A stretch of DNA of 64,000 nucleotides from NCBI RefSeq assembly GCF_023101185.1, contig NZ_CP078077.1, positions 649,630-713,629 on the forward strand, read 5' to 3'. Below, one piece after another: positions 41,776 to 50,674 of the stretch. Positions within the stretch are counted from its first letter, which is position 1; every line of letters begins with the position of its first letter. A model generated the notes under the pieces. The model had not been told where the DNA came from and made no database searches. It saw only the letters and a list, made by a program, of their open reading frames with translations. Made by a program: the position numbers and the translations under genes. This DNA is from Microbacterium galbinum. Its GTDB lineage: Bacteria; Actinomycetota; Actinomycetes; Actinomycetales; Microbacteriaceae.

Positions 41776-43338
41776 ATGACGATCAACGCCGATCTCCGGA
41801 TCCTGAGCCGCGCCACCCCCGCGGCCACCGCTCCGCTGGTCACCCCCACCGGCACCGGCATCCTGCACCTGGGTCTCGGCAGCTTCCACCGGGCGCACCA
41901 GGCGATGTACACCGCCGCCGCCATCGCCCAGGACGGCGGGGACTGGGGCATCATCGGCGCCGCCTCCCGCTCGCGCACCGTCGTCGACGCGATGCACGCG
42001 CAGGACCTCCTCTACTCGGTCGCCACCATCTCCCCCGCCGGCACCAGCCTCGCGATCCCCGGCGTGCACACCGACGCCTTCGTCGCCGGCGACGAGCCCG
42101 AGCGCGTGGTCGCCCACATCGCCGACGCCGGCATCCGCATCGTCACGCTCACCGTCACCGAGAACGGCTACAGCTACTCCCCCGCCACCGAGCACCTCGA
42201 CCTCGACGACGAGACCGTGCGCGCCGACCTGCAGGGCGGCGCGCCGCGGTCGACGATCGGCCAGCTCGCCCGCGGACTCCAGGCCCGTGCCCGCGCCGGC
42301 GCCGAGCCGATCTCGATCCTCAGCTGCGACAACCTCGCCGCGAACGGCAAGCACACCGAGAAGCTCGTGCGCGAGTTCCTGCAGGCTCTGCCCGGCGGCG
42401 AAGCATCCGACGTCCTCGACTACCTCGACCGTGCCGTCACCTTCCCCTCGAGCATGGTCGACCGCATCGTGCCGTCGACCACCGCCCGACTGCGCGACGA
42501 GGTCACCGGCCTCCTCGGCGCGGTCGACGCCATCCCGGTGCCGGGCGAGCCGTTCACGATGTGGGCCATCGAAGACGCGTTCGCCGGCGGACGCCCGGCC
42601 TGGGAGGCCGGCGGCGCCGTCTTCACCTCGGAGGTCGCCCGCTACGAGCAGATGAAGGTGCGCCTCCTCAACGGCACGCACTCGCTCATCGCCTACCTCG
42701 GCGCGCTTCGCGGGGTCGGCACGATCCCCGAGGCGATCGGCATCGACCGGATCGCGGATGCCGCGCGCGGCGTCATGCGCAACGAATACGAGCCGTCGGT
42801 CGACGTGCCCACCGGTGTCGACATCCGCGCCTACGAGGCCGAGCTGTTCGAGCGCTGGGGCAACAGCGCCCTCGGGCACCAGACCCGCCAGGTGGGATCG
42901 GACGGCTCGGTGAAGCTGCGCCAGCGCATCCCGGAGCCCGCGCTCCTCGCGCTCGGACAGGGGCGGATGCCGCACCTCATCGCCCTCACGGTCGCCGGCT
43001 ACCTGTCGTGCCACGCCCCGCTCGGCGGTTTCGACCCCGGCGTGCACGCGGCCGCGATGACCGACCCCGCCCGCGAGCGCCTCGCCGTGCTGGCGTCGGG
43101 CGCACGCGACGGCGTCGACCTCGCGCGCCGCGTGATCATCGACCACCGTCTGTTCGGCAGCGAGCTCGCCCACCAGGACGCCTTCGCCGCACGCGTCGGC
43201 GAACTGGTCGACACGATCCGCCGCAGCGGCGTCGACGCTGCGATCGCCGACGCCCTCTCCGCCACGGAAGAGGGCATGCTCGAGAACGACCCGACCGATC
43301 CGAACGCCACGAACGCCACGAAGGAGGCCCGCCGATGA
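41776..43338 (+). CDS. uxuB: Fructuronate reductase (mannitol dehydrogenase family)
   Basis: The 520-residue NAD-dependent enzyme has the N-terminal fold with GILHLGLGSFHRAHQ and the catalytic block KVRLLNGTHS. It belongs to the polyol/hexuronate dehydrogenase family; in this operon D-fructuronate to D-mannonate fits best, since mannonate dehydratase follows. Mannitol or altronate are alternative substrates of the family. The stop overlaps the next ATG. Confidence 0.85.
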   Translation: MTINADLRILSRATPAATAPLVTPTGTGILHLGLGSFHRAHQAMYTAAAIAQDGGDWGIIGAASRSRTVVDAMHAQDLLYSVATISPAGTSLAIPGVHTDAFVAGDEPERVVAHIADAGIRIVTLTVTENGYSYSPATEHLDLDDETVRADLQGGAPRSTIGQLARGLQARARAGAEPISILSCDNLAANGKHTEKLVREFLQALPGGEASDVLDYLDRAVTFPSSMVDRIVPSTTARLRDEVTGLLGAVDAIPVPGEPFTMWAIEDAFAGGRPAWEAGGAVFTSEVARYEQMKVRLLNGTHSLIAYLGALRGVGTIPEAIGIDRIADAARGVMRNEYEPSVDVPTGVDIRAYEAELFERWGNSALGHQTRQVGSDGSVKLRQRIPEPALLALGQGRMPHLIALTVAGYLSCHAPLGGFDPGVHAAAMTDPARERLAVLASGARDGVDLARRVIIDHRLFGSELAHQDAFAARVGELVDTIRRSGVDAAIADALSATEEGMLENDPTDPNATNATKEARR

Positions 43339-44339
43339 AGTCGCTCGTCATCCACGGCAAGGAAGACATCCGCTGGGACGACCGGGAGATCCCGGAGCCC
43401 GGTGCGGGCGAGGTGCGACTGCGCGTCGGCTTCGTGGGCATCTGCGGATCCGACCTGCACTACTACTTCCACGGCGCCAACGGCGAGTACACGATCCGCG
43501 AGCCCCTGGTGCCCGGCCACGAGCTCTCCGGCGTCGTCGACCTCGACTCCTCCGGTCGCCTCGCTCCGGGCACTCCGGTGACGGTGCACCCGGCCCGCTA
43601 CGGAGCATCCGTCCCCGGCCTCGAGGACCGCCCGCACCTGCGCCCCGGCGGCGACTACCTCGGCAGCGCCGCGGCGAACCCGCACCGTCAGGGCGGGGCG
43701 TCCGAGTACCTGATCGTCGAGGAGCACATGATCCGCGTGCTGCCCGACGGCCTGCCGCTCGAGCGCGCCGCACTCGCCGAGCCCCTGGCCGTCGCGCTGC
43801 ACGCCGTGGGTCTCGCGGGCGATGTCAGCGGCAAGCGCGTGCTCGTGATCGGCGCCGGGCCCATCGGGCTGCTGGTGGTCGCCGCGGCCGTGCACGCCGG
43901 TGCCGGCGTCGTCGGCGCGAGCGACGTGCGCACCGAGCCCCTCGACCGCGCGCAGGCGCTCGGCGCGACCGAGGTCGCCCTCGTCGGCCGCGACACGATC
44001 GAGAACGAGTCGTACGACATCGTCTTCGAGTGCTCGGGCGTGGGCGTCGCCCTCACCCAGGCCGTGCGCGCCACCCGTCGCACCGGAACGATCGTGCAGG
44101 TCGGCATGCTCCCGAACTCCGACATCGGCGTGAACCTCGCGCCGCTGCTCGCCAAGGAGCTCACGATCCGCGGCGCGTTCCGATTCTCGACCGAGATCGA
44201 CGACGCGGTGCGCATGCTCGCGGAGTCGGATGCTCTCGACCCCGTGATCTCGCACGTGCTCCCGGCATCCGATGCCGTGAACGCGTTCACGATCGCGCGC
44301 GACTCCTCCGCCTCCGCGAAGGTGCTGCTCGCCCTCTAG
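43335..44339 (+). CDS. Zinc alcohol dehydrogenase, L-gulonate/L-idonate 5-dehydrogenase-like
   Basis: The 334-residue medium-chain dehydrogenase has catalytic zinc ligands in GICGSDLH and PGHE, and the nucleotide motif GAGPIG. The lobe that normally carries four structural-zinc cysteines (about residues 78-105) has none, reading VHPARYGASVPGLEDRPH. The best pathway fit is oxidation of L-gulonate to D-fructuronate (RspB role), or L-idonate to 5-ketogluconate (IdnD role). It starts by ATGA overlap with uxuB. Confidence 0.82.
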   Translation: MKSLVIHGKEDIRWDDREIPEPGAGEVRLRVGFVGICGSDLHYYFHGANGEYTIREPLVPGHELSGVVDLDSSGRLAPGTPVTVHPARYGASVPGLEDRPHLRPGGDYLGSAAANPHRQGGASEYLIVEEHMIRVLPDGLPLERAALAEPLAVALHAVGLAGDVSGKRVLVIGAGPIGLLVVAAAVHAGAGVVGASDVRTEPLDRAQALGATEVALVGRDTIENESYDIVFECSGVGVALTQAVRATRRTGTIVQVGMLPNSDIGVNLAPLLAKELTIRGAFRFSTEIDDAVRMLAESDALDPVISHVLPASDAVNAFTIARDSSASAKVLLAL

Positions 44340-44409
44340 CGCTCTCTCCCGTTACCCGCGGCCCCGCCGCATCCGACACCCCCCTTTCTGGTCCGAAGGA
44401 GTACCTCCC

Positions 44410-45801
44410 ATGTCAGACGCCACCACGACGGCCCCGGCCGCCGATCCCACCGCGAAGAGGTCGGTGCGCGACCTCGTCCGCGCCGCCATCTCGGGGTGGC
44501 TCGGCACCGCGCTCGAGTTCATGGACTACCAGCTGTACTCGCTGGCAGCCGCGCTCGTCTTCGCCGATCTGTTCTTCTCGTCCGAGAACCCCGCCGTCGC
44601 GGTCGTCGCCGCGATGGCCACCTACGGCGTCGGCTACGTCGCCCGCCCCGTCGGCGCGTTCTTCTTCGCCCGCCTCGGCGACAAGACCGGCCGCACCAAG
44701 GTGCTCTTCTACACGATCCTGCTCATGGGTCTCGCGACGACGCTCATCGGTTTCCTGCCGACGTACTCGCAGGTGGGCGTGCTCGCACCGATCCTGCTCG
44801 TGCTCCTGCGCATCGCCCAGGGCTTCGGTGCGGGAGCCGAGATCTCCGGCGCCGGCGTCATGCTCGCCGAGTACGCCCCGGCCAAGCGCCGCGGCATCAT
44901 CGCCTCGCTCGTCGCCCTCGGCACGAACTGCGGCACGCTGCTCGCGTCGGGCATCTGGGCGATCCTGCTCGTCGCCTACAGCGAGGACGAGGTCATCGAC
45001 TGGGCCTGGCGCATCCCGTTCATCGCCAGCGCCGTCATCATGCTGTTCGCCATCTGGGTGCGCTTCAACCTCAAGGAGACCCCGGTCTTCGAGGAGCGCG
45101 ACGACGTCGTCGACGGCAAGGCCCTGTCCCGCGAGGAGACGATCCAGCTCGCCACCGAGACCGGAGACATCCGCACGCTCGAGGCGATGCAGCGCAAGCC
45201 GTGGAAGGCCTTCTCGATCGCCCTGCTGCTGCGCTTCGGTCAGGCCGGCAACTCCGGCATGATCCAGACGTACCTCATCAGCTACATCACCGTCGTGCTG
45301 CTGCTCGACCGCTCGATCGGCGTCAACGCCGTGATCGTCTCGTCGCTCGTCGCCTTCATCACGGTGCCGCTGTCGGGCTGGCTCGGTGACCGCTTCGGCC
45401 GCAAGCGCATGTACATGGTGTGGGCGATCATCGCCCTGATCGTCATCGTTCCGACGATGCTCATGATCAGCAGCAAGGACACCACGCAGGTCTTCATCGG
45501 CTACGTGGTGCTGCACAACCTCGCGGTGATGAGCTTCGCCTCGCTCGAGAACCTCACGCTCCCCGAGCTGTTCGGAGCCCGTAACCGCTACACCTACACC
45601 GCGATGGCTCGTGAGATCGCGGCGATCATCGCGACCGGCGCCGGCCCCGTCATCGCCGCCGCGTGGGTCTCGGCCGTCACCGGTTCGTTCATCCCGATCA
45701 TCATCATGCTCGTGTTCTTCACGCTCTGCGCGCTCGTCGCGTCGATCTGGATGCCCGAGGTCGCCGGTCGCGATCTGACCGATCCGCGCGACGCGATCTG
45801 A
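44410..45801 (+). CDS. MHS-family MFS symporter, probable sugar-acid importer
   Basis: The 463-residue protein has 12 membrane helices and metabolite:H+ symporter signatures [15 protein letters not shown] and [16 protein letters not shown] transporters import small acids such as shikimate, alpha-ketoglutarate or gluconate-type compounds. Its place between the dehydrogenase and mannonate dehydratase suggests it brings in the sugar acid the operon degrades. A strong hairpin follows. Confidence 0.85.
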   Translation: MSDATTTAPAADPTAKRSVRDLVRAAISGWLGTALEFMDYQLYSLAAALVFADLFFSSENPAVAVVAAMATYGVGYVARPVGAFFFARLGDKTGRTKVLFYTILLMGLATTLIGFLPTYSQVGVLAPILLVLLRIAQGFGAGAEISGAGVMLAEYAPAKRRGIIASLVALGTNCGTLLASGIWAILLVAYSEDEVIDWAWRIPFIASAVIMLFAIWVRFNLKETPVFEERDDVVDGKALSREETIQLATETGDIRTLEAMQRKPWKAFSIALLLRFGQAGNSGMIQTYLISYITVVLLLDRSIGVNAVIVSSLVAFITVPLSGWLGDRFGRKRMYMVWAIIALIVIVPTMLMISSKDTTQVFIGYVVLHNLAVMSFASLENLTLPELFGARNRYTYTAMAREIAAIIATGAGPVIAAAWVSAVTGSFIPIIIMLVFFTLCALVASIWMPEVAGRDLTDPRDAI

Positions 45802-45821
45802 TCGCACCACGCACCACGACC

Positions 45822-45854
45822 CGGGGTGCGGCCGAGACCTTCGGCCGCACCCCG
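45822..45854. terminator. Strong hairpin inside the hexuronate gene cluster
   Basis: CGGGGTGCGGCCGA pairs perfectly with TCGGCCGCACCCCG around a five-base loop, 20 bases after the transporter stop. No T run follows, so partial termination or mRNA protection are both possible. It may set different levels for the upstream and downstream genes. Confidence 0.6.
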
Positions 45855-45913
45855 CACCACACCCATCACGCCCCCGCACGACACCCCGCTTCACCAGGAG
45901 AACCGAGAACGCC

Positions 45914-47140
45914 ATGACCATCGAGCTCGTCGACGTCAACATCACCAGCCCCGGACGCAACTTCGTCACGCTCAAGATCACGACCTCCGACGGCATCACC
46001 GGCCTCGGTGACGCGACCCTCAACGGGCGTGAGCTCGCGGTCGCCTCGTACCTCGCCGACCACGTCGCCTCGATGCTCGTCGGCCGCGACGAGGATCGCA
46101 TCGAGGACACCTGGCAGTACCTCTACCGCGGCCCGTACTGGCGCCGCGGCCCGGTCACGATGGCGGCGATCGCCGCGGTCGACATGGCCCTGTGGGACAT
46201 CAAGGCCAAGAAGGCCGGCATGCCCCTGTACCAGCTGCTCGGCGGAGCCAGCCGCGAGGGCGTGCGCGTCTACGCCCACGCCTCCGGCACCGACTACGCC
46301 GCCCTCAAGAACGCGATCACCGGTTACGAGGAGCTCGGCTACACGGCCGTGCGCGTGCAGACCGGTGTGCCCGGTCTCGGCCAGATCTACGGCGTCTCGT
46401 CGTCGGGCCCGGGCGTGCGCTACGACTACGAGCCCGCCAAGCGCTCGGGCGACCGCCCCAGCGAAGAGCGGTGGGACACCCGCAACTACCTGAACCACAT
46501 GCCCGGCGTCTTCGCCAGCATCCGCGAGGACTTCGGCTCCGACCTGCGCATCCTGCACGACGGGCACCACCGCATGACCCCGATCGAGGCGGCGCGCTTC
46601 GCGAAGGACATCGAGCCCTACGACCTGTTCTGGCTCGAGGACTGCACCCCCGGCGAGGACCAGACGGCGCTGCGCCTGGTGCGCCAGCACTCCACGACGC
46701 CGCTCGCGATCGGCGAGGTCTTCAACTCGGTTTACGACTACCAGACGCTCATCACCGAGCGTCTGATCGACTACGTGCGCTCGGCCGTCACCCACACCGG
46801 CGGCATCACCGCCATGAAGAAGCTCCTCGACTTCGCGGCGATCTACGGCATCAAGTCCGGCATCCACGGCCCGACCGACATCTCGCCGGTCGGCATGGCC
46901 GCAGCGCTGCACCTCGACCTGGCGATCCACAACTTCGGGATCCAGGAGTACATGCCGCACAACGCCCAGACGCTCGAGGTGTTCCAGACCTCGTTCACCT
47001 TCGACAAGGGCTTCCTGCACCCGGGCGACAACCCCGGCCTGGGCGTCGAGCTCGACGAGGATGCCGCGGCGGGCCACGAGTACACCAAGGCGTACCTGCC
47101 GGTGAACCGTCTGCTCGACGGCACCGTCCACGACTGGTGA
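45914..47140 (+). CDS. manD: D-mannonate dehydratase, enolase superfamily (ManD/RspA)
   Basis: The 408-residue enolase-superfamily enzyme has the ManD features [12 protein letters not shown], the metal and acid-base region [30 protein letters not shown] and [14 protein letters not shown]. It removes water from D-mannonate to give 2-keto-3-deoxygluconate. RspA of E. coli is a homologue; UxuA is the unrelated enzyme that does the same step elsewhere. CAGGAGAACCGAG precedes ATG. The kinase that takes its product follows. Confidence 0.9.
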   Translation: MTIELVDVNITSPGRNFVTLKITTSDGITGLGDATLNGRELAVASYLADHVASMLVGRDEDRIEDTWQYLYRGPYWRRGPVTMAAIAAVDMALWDIKAKKAGMPLYQLLGGASREGVRVYAHASGTDYAALKNAITGYEELGYTAVRVQTGVPGLGQIYGVSSSGPGVRYDYEPAKRSGDRPSEERWDTRNYLNHMPGVFASIREDFGSDLRILHDGHHRMTPIEAARFAKDIEPYDLFWLEDCTPGEDQTALRLVRQHSTTPLAIGEVFNSVYDYQTLITERLIDYVRSAVTHTGGITAMKKLLDFAAIYGIKSGIHGPTDISPVGMAAALHLDLAIHNFGIQEYMPHNAQTLEVFQTSFTFDKGFLHPGDNPGLGVELDEDAAAGHEYTKAYLPVNRLLDGTVHDW

Positions 47141-47147
47141 CGCGTTC

Positions 47148-48125
47148 ATGACGGGTGACGATCGCGGGATGATCACGCCCGGCGGGGTGATCACTCTCGG
47201 CGAGAGCATGGCGCTGATGCGCACCACCGAGATCGGCTCCCTCCGGCACGCGAGCGCGATGGCGCTCGGTGTGGGAGGGGCCGAGAGCAACGTGGCCATC
47301 GGGATGCGCCGACTCGGGGCATCCGTCTCGTGGCTCGGCCGGGTCGGCGACGACTCGCTCGGCGAGCGGGTGCTGCGCGAGATCCGCGCCGAGGGCGTCG
47401 ACGTGCACGGCATCGTCGATGCGGATGCCCCGACCGGGCTCATGGTGAAGGAACGGCCGTTCGCGGCATCCACCGCCGTGCACTACTACCGCGCGGGCTC
47501 GGCCGGATCTCGGCTGCGGCCCGACGACCTCCCCGCGGAGTGGATCGAGCGCGCGGCGATCCTGCACGTCACCGGCATCACGCCGCTGCTGTCGACCTCG
47601 GCGCGCGAGACGCTGCTGGTCGCTGTCGACCGCGCGACGGCCGCCGGGGTGACGGTGAGCGTCGACATCAACTACCGCTCGGCGCTGGCCCCGGTCGCCG
47701 TCGCCGGGCCCATCCTGCGGGAGCTCGCGGAGCGCGCCGATCTCGTGTTCGGCGGTGCCGAGGAGTTCGCGGTGCTGTACCCCGGGGCATCCGCGACCGA
47801 CGCGGCGGCGCTGCTGCACGCCGCGGGCGTCGGTCAGGTCGTGGTGAAGCAGGGCCCCGACGGGGCGACCGTCATCACGCCCGACGGCGTCACCGCCGCT
47901 CCCGGCTTCGCGATCGACGTGGTCGACACGGTCGGCGCGGGTGACGCGTTCGTGGCGGGCTACCTCAGCGCGCGACTCGAGGGGCAGGGCATCGCCGACA
48001 GCCTCCGGCGCGCCAACGCCTGCGGTGCGATCGCCTGCCTCGTGCCGGGCGACTGGGAGGCCGCTCCCACGATGCGCGACCTCGCGCGATTCCTCGACGG
48101 CGGGGGCGACCCGGTACGTCGCTGA
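47148..48125 (+). CDS. kdgK: 2-keto-3-deoxygluconate kinase
   Basis: The 325-residue PfkB-family sugar kinase has GGAESNVAIGMRRLG near the start and the anion-hole/catalytic base motif DTVGAGDAFVAGY. Following mannonate dehydratase seven bases after its stop, it should phosphorylate 2-keto-3-deoxygluconate to KDPG. The KDPG aldolase is not in this window. Other PfkB substrates cannot be excluded by sequence alone. Confidence 0.85.
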   Translation: MTGDDRGMITPGGVITLGESMALMRTTEIGSLRHASAMALGVGGAESNVAIGMRRLGASVSWLGRVGDDSLGERVLREIRAEGVDVHGIVDADAPTGLMVKERPFAASTAVHYYRAGSAGSRLRPDDLPAEWIERAAILHVTGITPLLSTSARETLLVAVDRATAAGVTVSVDINYRSALAPVAVAGPILRELAERADLVFGGAEEFAVLYPGASATDAAALLHAAGVGQVVVKQGPDGATVITPDGVTAAPGFAIDVVDTVGAGDAFVAGYLSARLEGQGIADSLRRANACGAIACLVPGDWEAAPTMRDLARFLDGGGDPVRR

Positions 48126-48149
48126 GCGGCCCCCGCCCGCGAGCGTCTC

Positions 48150-48491
48150 TCAGTTCTGCGGCGTCTCGGGCGTCTCGGGCGTCTCGAGCGTCTCGAGCAT
48201 CTCGTCGACGAGGCTGATGCCGCCCGAGGAGTTCGCCGACATCATCAGCTGCTCGATCCACTTCAGGTTCAGCTGCGGCGCCTCGGGGTCGTCGAACGTG
48301 AAGCGCAGCGGAATCGAGGGGTGCAGCCAGATCGTCGACCGCCCGTTCTCGTCGCCGTCGCTGTGCCGCCACGACAGCGTGAAGCTCTCGTTGCGGCGCA
48401 GCTTCGTGGCGATCGCCACCTTGAGGTGCGCGAGCGCGCGGTCCTCGATGCGGATCGGGGAATCGGAGCCGCCGTAGTGCAATGAACCCAT
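48150..48491 (-). CDS. DUF7882 small conserved protein
   Basis: The 113-residue protein starts MGSLHYGG and has RIEDRALAHLKVAIATKLRR (one conserved block) and GRSTIWLHPSIPLRF, features of the DUF7882 family, sometimes mislabelled ATP-dependent DNA ligase. It is not a ligase: there is no nucleotidyltransferase motif. TATGGT (48499-48504 on the minus strand) is seven bases before ATG 48491, indicating a leaderless mRNA. A 9-bp repeat encodes an LETxET tail. Confidence 0.8.
   Translation of the reverse strand: MGSLHYGGSDSPIRIEDRALAHLKVAIATKLRRNESFTLSWRHSDGDENGRSTIWLHPSIPLRFTFDDPEAPQLNLKWIEQLMMSANSSGGISLVDEMLETLETPETPETPQN
48161..48205. repeat. 9-bp tandem repeat at the 3' end of the DUF7882 gene
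   Basis: GCGTCTCGG-type units occur nearly five times (48161-48205) and encode the Thr/Glu/Pro-rich C-terminal tail, outside the conserved domain. Confidence 0.8.
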
Positions 48492-48604
48492 GGTCGAAAC
48501 CATAGTCGCGGTCGCACGACGTCGGCCGGAGCGACGGCTACCAACGGCATCCGAGTCGCGCAACCCCCTCAGGATCGGCCGGGATCGGGTCTACCGTCGA
48601 GCGC

Positions 48605-48877
48605 ATGGACGAGCCGAGGACGAACACGAGAGCACGCATCGACATCGATGGCCGCGAGTTCCTCCTGGACGGCGACCGCGACCTGTTGGAACTCATGGGG
48701 CGTATCGAAGCCGCCGCCCGATCGGAGCCCACGTTCGTCGACATCTCCGACCGCAACGGGCTGGTGAGCGTGCTCGTCTCGCCGGGCGCTCGCGTCGTCA
48801 TCTCGGTCGAGCACGTGAGCTCGGTCGCGCTCGTGGAGGAGGCTCCCGTGCACCCGATCGCCGACTGGGATCTCTGA
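48605..48877 (+). CDS. Hypothetical small protein
   Basis: The 90-residue mixed alpha/beta protein is not recognised. It has regular composition and normal codon use. TACCGT (48592-48597) lies seven bases before the ATG, the leaderless spacing seen at other genes here, which supports the start. It ends two bases from the arr stop codon. Confidence 0.65.
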   Translation: MDEPRTNTRARIDIDGREFLLDGDRDLLELMGRIEAAARSEPTFVDISDRNGLVSVLVSPGARVVISVEHVSSVALVEEAPVHPIADWDL

Positions 48878-48879
48878 GA

Positions 48880-49290
48880 TCAGTTGATGATCTCGGCGCG
48901 CTCGTCGCCCTGCAGCGCCGCGAGCTTGCGCCGCCACTCGGCGAGCGCCTCGGGCGCCGACCGCACCCAGTCGTCGACTTCGCGCACGACCCGCAGCGGG
49001 GCGGCGCTTCGATAGGAGCGGGTGGGGTTGCCCGGGAACTTCTTGTCGGTGACGTTGGGGTCGTTCTCGAACTCCCCGGTCGGCTCGACCTCGTACACAC
49101 GGGGAGCACGGTCGCCGGGAGCGAGCTCGGCTGCAAGACCCGCGCCGTTCGGCATCGCCGTGAAGTAGATGTGGTTCATGACGATCTCGGGGCGATAATT
49201 CGAGGGGAACCCCGCGGTCAGCAGATCGCCCGGCCGCAGATCGGCCTTCGTGCCGTGGAAGAACGGTCCGTCGTCGAGTGCGTCGCTCAC
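48880..49290 (-). CDS. arr: Rifampin ADP-ribosyltransferase
   Basis: The 136-residue enzyme matches the Arr family: FFHGTKADLRPGDLL at the start, IYFTAMPNGAGLAAELA, RVYEVEPTGEFENDPN, and KFPGNPTRSYRS. Arr transfers ADP-ribose from NAD to rifampin and inactivates it. It is chromosomal here, with no integron or mobile signs, as in other environmental actinobacteria. Expect low rifampin susceptibility if expressed. Confidence 0.92.
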   Translation of the reverse strand: MSDALDDGPFFHGTKADLRPGDLLTAGFPSNYRPEIVMNHIYFTAMPNGAGLAAELAPGDRAPRVYEVEPTGEFENDPNVTDKKFPGNPTRSYRSAAPLRVVREVDDWVRSAPEALAEWRRKLAALQGDERAEIIN

Positions 49291-49336
49291 GCCGACAGCC
49301 TATGCCGGAGCTCTCGCCCACCGATCGCGACGACCG

Positions 49337-49978
49337 TCAGCGCCCGACGGCGACGATGACGACTCCGATCGCGACGGCCGCGCCGACGACGACCGCGCCG
49401 AGGGGGAGGACGTGCGAGAACCTCTCGCCGCGCCCGACCGAGCCCGGATAACGACGCGTCGCCTCGGATGGGGTGAGCGGATCCACGATCGTGACGGGAG
49501 CCCATCCGCACCTCGCGAGGTCTGCGACGACGGCCGCATCACGCGGGGTGAACGTCGCGACCACCGCACCCTCCCTCCGCAGGACGACCCGTGGGTTCGG
49601 CGCCGTCGCCACGCGTGACGGCAGGATCAGGTCGGCCAGCACCACGACCTCGTCCACGTCCGTGATCTCCACGACCCTGCGACGACCCCACACCCGCCGG
49701 ATCACGAGGCCGTGCGCATCGACCGTCGCCTCGACGAAGCGCACGGTGAGGACGGCACCGACGACCCACAGCACGGCGGCGATGCCGCCGATCGCCAGAA
49801 GGATGCCCAGCCCACCGGCATCCGATCCCGTGCTCCGCCACGCCACACCTGCCCCGACGAGCGCGGCGACGCACACCGCCCCCGTGATCGCGAGGAAGAC
49901 ACGACCAGCCAGCACCGACACGGGCACCGTCCTCTCTGCGGACGACCCGATCGCCGAGGCATCCGTCCTCACCAGCAT
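49337..49978 (-). CDS. PH-domain-like membrane protein
   Basis: The 213-residue protein has two membrane helices near residues 24-75, a soluble strand-rich domain (about 80-175, VDAHGLVIRRVWGRRRVVEI), and a final helix (about 190-212). This resembles bacterial PH-domain membrane proteins of unknown function. It is probably a single-gene unit, with GTG/ATG choices unresolved. Confidence 0.6.
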   Translation of the reverse strand: MLVRTDASAIGSSAERTVPVSVLAGRVFLAITGAVCVAALVGAGVAWRSTGSDAGGLGILLAIGGIAAVLWVVGAVLTVRFVEATVDAHGLVIRRVWGRRRVVEITDVDEVVVLADLILPSRVATAPNPRVVLRREGAVVATFTPRDAAVVADLARCGWAPVTIVDPLTPSEATRRYPGSVGRGERFSHVLPLGAVVVGAAVAIGVVIVAVGR

Positions 49979-49994
49979 GACGGATGCCCCGCAC

Positions 49995-50483
49995 TCAACG
50001 CTGCGGCAGCTCGACCGTCTCGTTCTCGCCCTCGTAGGGCTCGCCGGTGATCTTGGACTTCACGAAGCTGAACAGCGAGGCGATCTTCCCGCCCGGGCTG
50101 TCCCAGTACTCGGCGGATTCGGCAGTGAACTTCAGCAGGCCCACCTCGGGGTCGTCCGGCCCGTTCGTGAACCAGGCTTCGACCGTGGGGCTCCAGAGCT
50201 CGCGCACCTTCGCCGGGTCGTCGACCAGCTCCGCGGTGCCCGAGAGCGACACCCACGAGTCGTTCGAGCTGAGCGAGACGCCCACCCGTTCGTCGGCCTG
50301 CGCGTCGAGCACGAGCGTGGCGCTCTTCGACACGAGGAACCACAGGTCGCCGTCGAACTCGGCCTCCTGCACGGTGAGCGGATGCGAGACGAGTCGCCCC
50401 TCGGCGTTGCGCGTGGTGAACATCGCGAAGCGGAAGTCCTTGAGGAGCTCGGCGACCCGCTGGACGGGTGTGGTGTCGGTCAT
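49995..50483 (-). CDS. Pyridoxamine 5'-phosphate oxidase-fold (general stress protein 26-like)
   Basis: The 162-residue split-barrel flavoprotein has FRFAMFTTRNAEGRLVSHPLT-type strands (over residues 16-36) and EYWDSPGGKIASLF, typical of the general-stress FMN-binding group. It probably binds FMN, FAD or F420; biochemical role unknown. ATG 50483 is chosen over a longer Arg-rich frame. It is divergent from the LuxR gene. Confidence 0.8.
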   Translation of the reverse strand: MTDTTPVQRVAELLKDFRFAMFTTRNAEGRLVSHPLTVQEAEFDGDLWFLVSKSATLVLDAQADERVGVSLSSNDSWVSLSGTAELVDDPAKVRELWSPTVEAWFTNGPDDPEVGLLKFTAESAEYWDSPGGKIASLFSFVKSKITGEPYEGENETVELPQR

Positions 50484-50674
50484 GAGAGTGTCCCTTCTGC
50501 GCCACGATTCGCGCGACGTCACCGTCATCCTGCGACGACCGGATGCCGGCGCCGAGGGGGTTGCGATTCCCACCGTGAGGGCTTAGCGCGACGCGCGATG
50601 GTTGCGCAATCACCGCGCGTCGCTTCTGCCAGACTGGGACGGTCGAGGGGAACGACGAGGGAGAGATCGATCCG

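Noticed and set aside
48150-48491. ATP-dependent DNA ligase
   Set aside because: This label circulates for the family, but the 113-residue protein has no ligase motifs.
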